Source: Paenibacillus plantiphilus (GTDB lineage Bacteria > Bacillota > Bacilli > Paenibacillales > Paenibacillaceae). Taken from it: a stretch of DNA of 64,000 nt. Positions 54,615 through 63,200 of this stretch are shown piece after piece. Within the stretch, counting starts at the first letter, position 1. Each line of letters begins with the position of its first letter. The notes beneath the pieces are model-generated. The model was not told the origin of the DNA and ran no database searches. It saw only the letters and a program-made list of their open reading frames with translations. The stretch is taken from assembly GCF_927798095.1 (NCBI RefSeq), contig NZ_CAKMMF010000011.1:55026-119025 (forward strand), read 5' to 3'. Made by a program: the position numbers and the translations under genes.

Positions 54615-55640
54615 ATGAAAAAAATGAAGGTGTCGGTTGTCGTACTCTGTTGCTTCATGATTGTATCTGCGTGTACAAACGACAATGCTGCTTTACAAGC
54701 TCCATCGACCAGCCCCAACATCGATCAAACAGCTCCAAGCGCAACCCCTTCGACCGGGCAGTCGATCTCCAGTCCTAAGGGAAATAATAAGAATGAAACA
54801 GAAGTGGGGGATATTGCCGAGAATAAAGCTGAAGCGGAGGAGATGACCGGGCAGCCGGCATTTCAATTGCTTGAAGAAGCCCTCATAAACACGATATCAA
54901 CGGAAAGTGTAATGTTCCATACTTCGGTTACTAATGAGATTACAACATCTCAATCTGCTAATGAGGACGAAGCGACTGAATTAAATCAGCAGTATAAGTA
55001 TGAGTTTGAAGGAACGATGATGCGGGAGCCCGATCACACCTATATTCGAACGACAATCAATAATTTAACCTATGAGTCGAAATCCGATGATCCATTTTAT
55101 ACGAACATCTTGGATGAGTATGAAAGAACGGATGACAATTATGTGCTAGGCGATGAGTTGCTATCGCATTCTAATGAGGGAGAAGACGTGTGGCTTAAGA
55201 CTACTCTTGGTGAAGCGATTCAAACCATCGAATATATGGAACAACTCATCGCGTTTTTTATGCGTTATCCCGACCAATTATCTCTGTCCGAACATGAAGG
55301 TAAGACTTCGATTGACTTAACGCTTTCCAAGGAACAATTTGCAAATGATGTCGCAATATTAAGCTCTACCATTTATAATGGTACATTCGAACAGGAGAAG
55401 TATAGAAATATGCTGGAGATTTCTCCCCAGGAGCTCCAATATCAATATGTGTCGATCCTATTGGATGACACGAACCATGTTTCGGGTTATTTTGTGTCTT
55501 ATGGCATGGATGATACAGAAGGTATGAGGGTATCCAATTTAATGATGGTTGATTTTACGGCACATAATGCGGCTGCTCCAATAACGATACCCGAAGGACT
55601 TGTCGAGAATGCCCGAGTAACTGAAGCTTACATGGACTGA
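54615..55640 (+). CDS. Lipoprotein of unknown function
   Basis: 341 residues from the ATG at 54615, with GAGAGGG upstream. The signal peptide (MKKMKVSVVVLCCFMIVSAC) has a lipobox. A Ser/Thr/Pro/Asn-rich tether leads to a mostly beta and charged domain (SVMFHTSVTNEI, YKYEFEGTMMREPDHTYIRTTINN). The layout resembles LolA/LppX-like or sigma-regulatory-type lipoproteins, but I see no motif to name it. Its own terminator follows. Confidence 0.7.
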   Translation: MKKMKVSVVVLCCFMIVSACTNDNAALQAPSTSPNIDQTAPSATPSTGQSISSPKGNNKNETEVGDIAENKAEAEEMTGQPAFQLLEEALINTISTESVMFHTSVTNEITTSQSANEDEATELNQQYKYEFEGTMMREPDHTYIRTTINNLTYESKSDDPFYTNILDEYERTDDNYVLGDELLSHSNEGEDVWLKTTLGEAIQTIEYMEQLIAFFMRYPDQLSLSEHEGKTSIDLTLSKEQFANDVAILSSTIYNGTFEQEKYRNMLEISPQELQYQYVSILLDDTNHVSGYFVSYGMDDTEGMRVSNLMMVDFTAHNAAAPITIPEGLVENARVTEAYMD

Positions 55641-55735
55641 ACAGTGGGCATTGGGAATATTGAAAAACATGGGATGCTCCCCCAAACAATATCGTCAGTA
55701 CAGCAATTTATCGGTCTGATTTACTTTTATAGAGA

Positions 55736-55784
55736 AAGCATTCTCTTAAGGTTTCTCTGAGGAACCAGCGGGAATGCTTTTTTT
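55736..55784 (+). terminator. Two-stem terminator
   Basis: Outer arms AAAGCATTC and GAATGCTTT enclose an inner hairpin GGTTTCTCTGAGGAACC and are followed by T residues. The gap 55641-56029 otherwise holds the terminator of the next gene and no gene I can support. Confidence 0.75.
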
Positions 55785-55910
55785 GCCTGCCGTAGAGCGA
55801 TGAACCTTGTTATCTCCGCGCACATCACGAATTCCTGTAAATGTGAACACACGGATGTACACTTTCGCTTGTTTAAGCATGTACAAAATCACTCGTCATC
55901 TCCTGAGATA

Positions 55911-55970
55911 TTTTTTGAACAAAAAGCCACAGTCCTCCTCGGTACCCAAGCACCGTCAAGGAAAGTGGCT
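55911..55970 (-). terminator. Terminator after the SLH/fibronectin-III gene
   Basis: On the minus strand AGCCAC pairs with GTGGCT with inner pairing (TCCT with AGGA), followed by T-rich sequence. Confidence 0.65.
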
Positions 55971-56029
55971 GATGTAATATGTTAGATTAACTTAGACTGC
56001 TGAAGAAGTCTCTGGATGATCACCGCTAC

Positions 56030-58633
56030 TTACGCAAGCGAATCCAACAACGTCTTCAACTGTGGGTTAAGCTCCAGCACATTCAAGATGATCTGCAACG
56101 CTTCTGCACGTGTGGCATTGCTCTTGGGATCGAATCTTCCATCCCCTTTACCGCTAACGATACCTGCCTGCGCTACTGCTTTGATCTCGCTAGCTGCATA
56201 AGAACCATTCAGATCTTTGAAATTGCCTTTTGCCCGGTCCTTCACCAAGTCGTTAAGGTTTACAATGCGGGACAGCATGACAACCATTTCTTCACGTGTT
56301 ATCGTTTGATCCGGCTTGAACATACCGTCCGCGTAGCCATTGATTACCCCTGCAGCTACAAGGTTCTCAATCGCTTCTTTCGCCCAGCTGTCACCAATGT
56401 CCTTCAATACAATACTCGTATTGCTGCCACCTTGGATATTGAACGCGCGATTCAGAATCGCTGCAAACTCAGCGCGTGTGATAGGACTGTTCGGCCTAGC
56501 CGTACCATCTTCGTAGCCATTAATCAGTTGCAATTTGATGAAAACATCGATCGTCTTTTCAGCCCAGTGCCCTTGCGTGTCAGCAAAATCAATTGTAGCG
56601 TTTGCTTCCTTCGCTTCCGCTACTTTGGATTCAATCGTCTTTACTAAATTGGCTTCATTAACAATGCTGCTGTTAAATACATCAACCGTGGGCTGTGGAG
56701 TAGCAGGCGTCGGTGCCGGATCAGGTGTCGTTTTAGGTGTCGTATCCGTTGAAGATGGCGTCGATGTATCACTGCTGCTGGACGGCTTTCTCGGCGTTAC
56801 GGAATTAGAGACGTCGGAAGCCACGCTGCTGCCCGCGCTATTGACAGCTTCCACCGTAAACGTATACGTTACTCCGTTGGATAGTCCTGTTACCGTGATC
56901 GGGCTCTCCGTCCCTGTTACGGTTATAGTTCCCGGCATAGCCGTAACCTTGTAGTAAGTAATGTCGCTTCCGCCATTCGCCGGGGCAGTGAAGCTGACCG
57001 TTGCTTGTCCATTGCCAGCTACCGCGGTTACGCCCGTTGGAGCCGATGGAACCGTTCGCGGCGTTGCGCTCACTTCATTGGACGCAGTACTGTCTCCTCC
57101 CGGGTTCGTCGCTTTGATGACAAAATAGTACGTTGTGCCGTTCGTTAATCCTGTTACATCATAGCCGTATACCGAATCGGTTACCGAAACTTCCTCTGAT
57201 CCATAAGCGCCAGAGGTCGTGCTTTTGAATATTTTGTACCCCGTGGAACCGATCACCGGATCCCACGTTAGGCTTATTCGGACATCTCCCGGTGTAGCAG
57301 GCCCCAGTACCGGTACTCCAGGCGCTGCAACCTGCGGCGTTGCGCTCTTCTCGTTCGACTCGTTGTCTCCGACGTCGTTCTCGGCTTTCACCTTGAAGTA
57401 ATACGTCGCGCCGTTCGTCAATCCCGACCACTCGTACTCGTATACGTTTGCCGCTACTGTGCGTTCTTCCGCCCCGTTATAGTTGCCTGCCGTCTCGCTT
57501 TTGTATACTTTGTAAACATTCGCGCCGCTTGACGGCGTCCAGGTCAACGTAACTTTGCTGTCGGATTCCGAAGCTCCAAGAAGCTCGGGCGTACCCGGCA
57601 CGTTCTTCACAGTGAGCTGCGCAGCGTTCGACGTGTCGGTTTGCCCGTCGCCGGTAGCGACCACGACGCGATACTGGCGTCCCGACATATCGCCGGTTAC
57701 CGCCGACAGATTCAACGTCGCTCCGTTCTGACCCGCCATGTTCGTGAAGCCTTCCCCCGTATCCTCCTGCCATTGATAGGTAAGGCTCCCGCCTGTCGCC
57801 GTCACGCCGAAGCTTGCGCCGTCGCCTTCTTTGGCGAGTTTGTTCTGCGGATGACTGGTAATCGACAGATGCTGGTACACGGCCTGCGTCACCGTAAATG
57901 TTGCTCCCGCCGCCATCCTGTCGGCTGATACGGTGACCGTCGCCGTATACGTGCCCGGCGTAAGGCCATCCTTTGCTTTGACGGTGAAGGAAGCGGCTGC
58001 CCCTACGGTATTCAACATATCCGGCTGCGGCTGCGTCAAAACGAAATCGTTCGCGTCCGTGCCGCTGAGCTGCGCTTGCAAATTGGCAAGATTGCCGCTG
58101 CCAGTGCGTATCGTATCAATCGGTATCGTTTCCTGAGAACCGGAATCATACCCTTCGATCAGCGGGCTCAACATCTGGTTGGCAATGGGCGCTACCGTAT
58201 ATCCGAGAACCGTGATCGTTTTGTCGAACGTATCATAGCTCGTCGCATCGATGCCATTCAACTGATACACCGTGTTTTCCCGGTTTATGGTGATGGGGTA
58301 TACGCCCTGCACGGCATCTTCCTCTATTTTTAAGTTCAAATCGCGGAAATAGCGTTCCTGATTGCCGTCTTGAACCCAATTTTCTCCCCAGCTTACGAAG
58401 GAAAAAGTGGTGCCAAACCCGTCAAGGTCTACAGAAGGATTGGCTTCCCACGCTTCACTCACCGTGTTCATGTCTACATAAAGTTTGACCGTGATCGTAT
58501 CTCCGGGGCTTCCCGTTATGTCGCTGACGAAGCCTATCTTTCCCCTGCCAGCCGCTTCACTGACAGGTACTCCGGCCGTGAAAGCCAGGCAAACAACTAA
58601 AATGGATAATAGGATGCTTCTGATCTGTCTCAA
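56030..58633 (-). CDS. Secreted SLH-anchored protein with fibronectin-III domains
   Basis: 867 residues from a TTG at 58633, with GGAGGAG seven nt upstream; the longer ATG frame (58684) has a cytoplasmic-looking extension. After the signal peptide come a cohesin-like segment (KIGFVSDITGSPGDTITVKLYVDM), a linker domain, an Ig-like domain (HPQNKLAKEGDGASFGVTA), three fibronectin-III domains, a Ser/Thr/Pro linker and three SLH motifs (FADTQGHWAE, LKDIGDSWAK, FKDLNGSYAA). The SLH motifs anchor it to the cell wall. The N-terminal part suggests binding or scaffolding. Confidence 0.85.
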   Translation of the reverse strand: MRQIRSILLSILVVCLAFTAGVPVSEAAGRGKIGFVSDITGSPGDTITVKLYVDMNTVSEAWEANPSVDLDGFGTTFSFVSWGENWVQDGNQERYFRDLNLKIEEDAVQGVYPITINRENTVYQLNGIDATSYDTFDKTITVLGYTVAPIANQMLSPLIEGYDSGSQETIPIDTIRTGSGNLANLQAQLSGTDANDFVLTQPQPDMLNTVGAAASFTVKAKDGLTPGTYTATVTVSADRMAAGATFTVTQAVYQHLSITSHPQNKLAKEGDGASFGVTATGGSLTYQWQEDTGEGFTNMAGQNGATLNLSAVTGDMSGRQYRVVVATGDGQTDTSNAAQLTVKNVPGTPELLGASESDSKVTLTWTPSSGANVYKVYKSETAGNYNGAEERTVAANVYEYEWSGLTNGATYYFKVKAENDVGDNESNEKSATPQVAAPGVPVLGPATPGDVRISLTWDPVIGSTGYKIFKSTTSGAYGSEEVSVTDSVYGYDVTGLTNGTTYYFVIKATNPGGDSTASNEVSATPRTVPSAPTGVTAVAGNGQATVSFTAPANGGSDITYYKVTAMPGTITVTGTESPITVTGLSNGVTYTFTVEAVNSAGSSVASDVSNSVTPRKPSSSSDTSTPSSTDTTPKTTPDPAPTPATPQPTVDVFNSSIVNEANLVKTIESKVAEAKEANATIDFADTQGHWAEKTIDVFIKLQLINGYEDGTARPNSPITRAEFAAILNRAFNIQGGSNTSIVLKDIGDSWAKEAIENLVAAGVINGYADGMFKPDQTITREEMVVMLSRIVNLNDLVKDRAKGNFKDLNGSYAASEIKAVAQAGIVSGKGDGRFDPKSNATRAEALQIILNVLELNPQLKTLLDSLA

Positions 58634-58837
58634 CTGCTTCTCCTCCATTACGATTGGGCGTTCACAACTAAAGCAAGACTGCACAAGTTGCGACTACTTT
58701 CGACACCATTCCACACCGCTGTTTCAAAATAGGGATCCCTAAAAGTGAATGCTGTTGCATTCGTAGCACCTGACGAAAAAGTGATACTAAATACCACAGA
58801 AATTCTATTTTACCATGGTGGATTAGCCTACTTGTGA

Positions 58838-58859
58838 AACTTAAAGAAAACTTTAAGTT
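58838..58859. repeat. Perfect inverted repeat overlapping the response regulator stop
   Basis: AACTTAAAG-aaaa-CTTTAAGTT is a perfect 9-bp inverted repeat at the very end of the gene. CTTTAAG/CTTAAAG boxes also occur in the gap upstream of the same gene. Confidence 0.6.
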
Positions 58860-59539
58860 CGCTCTTGCAACGCACTTCTGGCAACCAGCATATATCCGGC
58901 CCCCCGAATCGTAATGATTCTCTCAGAATTGACTGGGTCAGCCTCGATTTTTTTGCGTAAATTACTGATGTGTACAGCGACTGTTCTTGTATCCTCCAGA
59001 CTCTCCATTCCCCAGATGAGCTGAAACAACGCATCACTACTAACGACACGATTAACGTTTTGTGCCATATAGGACAGTAGACTGAACTCTTTTTTCGATA
59101 AAAAGATGGGTTCACTACCCATATTGACGGACTGTGCGTAGAAATCCAGCGTCAAACCCGGTAACTCCAGCAGTTGTTCCCTTCTGCCCGTCGACACTCT
59201 GCGAAGATGAGCCTTAATCTTGGCCATGAGTACACTCGGACTGAACGGCTTGGTCACATAATCGTCGCCGCCATAGGATAACGCGCTGATTTTCACCTCG
59301 TCTTCCTCACGGCTGCTCAGAAACACGATCGGCGCATTCGTGTAGCTGCGTGCGTTCCTGCACCAATCAATGCCGTTTTCATTAGCCAGCAATACATCCA
59401 GTACAATCAAATCCGGCTCGAACGATGCAAGCAGCTTCATGGCTTCTGTCCCGCTATGACTGTAGGTGGAGATGAAGCCCTCCCGCTCACAATACGCCTG
59501 AACGATTTCACATATATGGGGATCGTCATCCACGATCAT
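58853..59539 (-). CDS. OmpR-family response regulator
   Basis: 228 residues. An N-terminal receiver (MIVDDDPHI, phosphoacceptor Asp in LIVLDVLLA, Lys in VTKPF) is followed by a winged-helix DNA-binding domain (LDFYAQSVNMGSEPIFLSKKEFSLLSYM, IWG, TVAVHISNLRKKIE). No histidine kinase is encoded nearby in this window, so it appears orphaned here. No convincing ribosome site precedes this ATG: an AAGGTGAT lies about 24 nt upstream and would suit an earlier non-ATG codon. Confidence 0.92.
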   Translation of the reverse strand: MIVDDDPHICEIVQAYCEREGFISTYSHSGTEAMKLLASFEPDLIVLDVLLANENGIDWCRNARSYTNAPIVFLSSREEDEVKISALSYGGDDYVTKPFSPSVLMAKIKAHLRRVSTGRREQLLELPGLTLDFYAQSVNMGSEPIFLSKKEFSLLSYMAQNVNRVVSSDALFQLIWGMESLEDTRTVAVHISNLRKKIEADPVNSERIITIRGAGYMLVARSALQERT

Positions 59540-59639
59540 AATTTTGTGTGTAACTATCTATCATCACCTTCCTTCTTCTCAAATCGACAGGCTATTGTAA
59601 TTTGATTCCTATTTTAGCATGGAAGATCGGACTAGTTAT

Positions 59640-59702
59640 GAAATGTAAAGGAACCTTTAAGATTTTGCTTCATGCGCGAACTTAAAGTTTTTATTACATT
59701 TC
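59640..59702. repeat. Nested symmetric inverted repeat between divergent genes
   Basis: GAAATGTAA (59640-59648) mirrors TTACATTTC (59694-59702), and inside it CTTTAAG (59655-59661) mirrors CTTAAAG (59681-59687), with equal 6-nt spacers. The element lies between the response regulator and a small plus-strand gene. Confidence 0.7.
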
Positions 59703-59735
59703 GTTTTGGAATACTTTCCCGTGTCAGGGGACTTT

Positions 59736-59927
59736 ATGAAAATAAGCATGTTACGTTTGTTATTAGCGTGTGGCGATATTAGAGTCGCGATAGATGATCA
59801 GAGTGAGATCGATCATATTGTGACGTACAGCAACACGACACTTACATCGACAATAGCAGATAATACACACCAATCAAAGGAAAATACACCCAACATAGAT
59901 GACGGTCTGCGCAAAAATAATAAATAG
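59736..59927 (+). CDS. Small protein of unknown function (63 residues)
   Basis: The ATG at 59736 has an AGGGGAC site about five nt upstream. The TAG stop forms the first three bases of a strong palindromic terminator. The N-terminus (MKISMLRLLLACG) is weakly hydrophobic with a Leu-Ala-Cys, too short and charged for a clear lipoprotein signal. The rest is polar (Asn, Thr, Asp). I do not recognise it. Placement between an operator-like repeat and a terminator suggests a real transcription unit. Confidence 0.4.
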   Translation: MKISMLRLLLACGDIRVAIDDQSEIDHIVTYSNTTLTSTIADNTHQSKENTPNIDDGLRKNNK

Positions 59928-59975
59928 GCTTCTCACAAAGTTCGAATTGAACTCGTGAGAAGCCTATTTTTATTT
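59925..59975 (+). terminator. 42-nt palindromic terminator, copy B
   Basis: Arms TAGGCTTC (59925-59932) and GAAGCCTA (59959-59966) with inner AGTTC/GAACT and a T-rich tail on plus (a T-rich tail also exists on minus). It is homologous to the palindrome at 36687-36728. Beyond it, to 60247, no gene can be supported. Confidence 0.85.
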
Positions 59976-60247
59976 CGATATGATCAATCCGAGTTTCTCC
60001 GAAGAGAAACCCATGCCCCATATGACTTCACAGCCTAGATTACCGTCTGGAGCGTTTTGTGCTCCATCGGCGATGAATTCTACCGCTGAATCGCGGTCGC
60101 TCCTCCTCGATCTACATCGAAGAAGAATTCATGGAATACATCACATCATGCCGCCCATGGGCAGATGGTGAGCATGAAATTATTCAAGTGTAGGTTCTGT
60201 ATGCCGGAGCATAAGGTATTGGGGTTCCATCTGCCACAACGCCATTG

Positions 60248-63200
60248 TCAATCCAAGAATTCGATCATAACCATTAATCGGTGCAGCATGACAGCTGCTT
60301 GTGCACGTGTTGCCGATTCAGCCGGCGCTAGCAGGTCTGTACTCATACCTTGAATGAGTTTACTAGCGACAGCTTCCGACATCGCAGCCCGAGCCCAAGC
60401 TGACACTTCCGAAGCATCAGTAAACGAAGTGAGCGAATTTGGGATCTGCTCGATAGAATTGAATTCCTCTTTCACGAGTGCATGCGCATTCATGAGCATT
60501 AATGCGATTTGCTCCCGCGTAATCTGTGCCTCCGGTGCAAAATGTGTTGAACTGATCCCATTCACTAATCCAGCCCTGAAGGCTGCTTCAACTTCGGTGG
60601 AATACCAAGAAGTGATAGCTACATCCTTGAATACATCTCCCGCACCAGTACGATCAGTCTTAATCCCCAGTGCACGCACCAGTAATGATGCAAATTCAGC
60701 ACGAGTAATGTTGCGATTCGGTGCATAGTCATTGATCGTTATCCCTCTGACAATTCGTTTGGATCCTAGTTTCTCAACCTCGGACTCCGCCCAATGTCCT
60801 TGCATGTCAGCGAATTCGATCCGATCCGTTTCCACTACCGCATAGATACTATTATGCGGCATCTGTATGACTGCATCTTGTTGACCATTGCTTTGGCGAG
60901 CCATAGCCGCTGGTACATACGTAAATGTTCGATCATCTGGGTCGTATAGGACGGCCATGTAATTTCGATTGGCGAATTGTTCGTCCAGCACGATCGACTT
61001 GGTCATATACGTGCCGCCAAAATCGGTTATCTCAAACCATTCATCGCCACCTGATACAAACAATTGAAATTCAATCACTTGGCTGAGCAATGTCATCCCT
61101 TGCTCGTCCGCAGCTAGTATGAAATCTTCCTTAGTCTCGCCAGTTAAGGCTGAAATTTTAATAATCACATTCAATTCGTCAACAGCAATACCTAATCGTG
61201 TGGCCAGTTGTTCTAAATCCAGTACGTTTACTTTCAATTGAAAACTGGATCCGTTCAGTTGCATGTCGAACTCGACATTCGGATTAATAGCCCACAATTC
61301 TGCCAGCCGTTTACCTGGTAGATGCAATTCTGCATCGGGCAGATGGTCATCAATGACGACTCGTATCACAGGACGATCATCATCCAGTAGCTTGGGAATT
61401 TCATCCCACACAACATCAGGCAGATTCACAACTTCTTTAACCCCGCCGTTGTCCTTCGGCAACTCCTTGATATCTCGTGGAGCCACCTCTATAATGATGA
61501 CGCCAGGACCAATCGATATGATTGTACGAGGATCGGAATCTTCAGGCGAGTCCGGCGGTGTAGAGTTGCCTGAAGATGTACTTCGTGCAATGTTGCTGAT
61601 TGCGATCGTTTCGACCGCTTCGTTGCCGGCATTATCTCTTGCATAGACGGTATAAGTGCCATTCGCTGTTACCGTAAATTCATTTCCTACAATGGCTTCC
61701 CCACCAGTTGTGAAGAACGCCGTTCCCTCATTGCCTGCTGCCCGTTTCAACTCGTTGATTCCACTGCCTGCATCAGCTGCGTCTACAGTCACTGTGACAT
61801 TCCCATTCGTTGAAATTGTTGGACTCGCTGTCAAATCAATCGTGGGCACGTTGCGGTCAATGTTGCTGATTGTGATCGTCTCAACCGCTTCATTGCCGGC
61901 ATTGTCCCTTGCATAGACGGTGTAAGTACCATTCGAAGTTACGGTAAATTCATTACCGACAATTGCTTCCCCGCCAGTCGTGAAGAACACTGTTCCTTCA
62001 TTACCTGCTGCCCATTTCAACACGCTGATTCCACTATCGGCATAGGTAGCCACGGTTACAGTGACAATCCCATTCGTTGAACTTGTCGGACTCCCTGTCA
62101 AATCGATCGTGGGCACGTTGCGGTCAATGTTGCTGATTGCGATCGTTTCGACCGCTTCATTGCCGGCATTATCTCTTGCATAGACGGTATAAGTACCATT
62201 CGCTGTTACCGTAAATTCATTTCCTGCAATGGCTTCCCCACCAGTTGTGAAGAACGTCGTTCCATCATTGCCCGCTGCCCATTTCAACTCGCTGATCCCA
62301 CTACTTGCATAGGTAGCCACGGTTACAGTGACATTCCCATTCGTCGGTGTTATCGGATTAGCTGTCAGGTTAATCGTGGGTCCGACGCGATCAATGTTCG
62401 TCACATCGATTGTCTCAACCGCTTCGTTGCCTGCCTCGTCTCGCGCATAAACGGTATACATTCCGTTAGCAGTTGCGTCGAATGAGCCACCTGTGAGCAC
62501 CTGTCCTCCCGTTGCGAAGAACGCGGCAACTTGGCTGCCTGCAGCCCATTTCACGCTGTCAATGGCGCTGCCCGTACCATCCGTGCCGACTGTTACGGTA
62601 ACATTCCCCTTCGTCGGTGTTGTCGGGTTAGCTGTCAAATCAATAGATGGGCTAGTATGATCAACCTTAAATACTACTGTATATTGTTCTGTAGAGTTGT
62701 CTGGAGCTTCCACATCCAAGGTAATTGTCACCGTTCCTTCGGCAAGTCCGATGGATGGGGAGTCCGACCCGTACGGCACCAGCGCATGATTGACTTGCAC
62801 TTCCGAGAACGGGACAACAGGAGTTGGAGTCACGATGACGGCATTCGCATTTGTCGTCAGGTTGAAGGTGCGTTCCACCGGATTGAATGTCAACCCGGGT
62901 ATGCTAAGTTCCAGGTCTGCGAGCTCTGCCGTGATTTGTTGGAAATGGAGACCGTTCGTCGATGCGAAAGTCTGTGAAGTTGATGAATCTTCACTATATA
63001 GTGTTAAGCTGGATGAGCCGCCATTAAAGATATTGTTACCATTAAATGTAACAGCCGGATTAAGGACCAAAACATCCGAAAGTTGAGGATTGTTAACAAA
63101 CGCCGCTGGTTCAATTGTCGTCACACTTTCCGGAATCACCAGCAATTCCAGTTGATTGATCTTGAAAGCATCAACACCGATCGTCGTGAGACTACTGGGG

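Noticed and set aside
55800..55985. 61-residue plus-strand frame
   Set aside because: It overlaps the terminator of the SLH gene and has no ribosome site.
58744..58765. GAATGC-tgtt-GCATTC hairpin
   Set aside because: Only 6 bp with no T-run; it may be part of a weak terminator but cannot be assigned.
59980..60353. Two short plus-strand frames downstream of the palindromic terminator
   Set aside because: No ribosome site, no recognisable sequence, and one overlaps the end of the large SLH gene.
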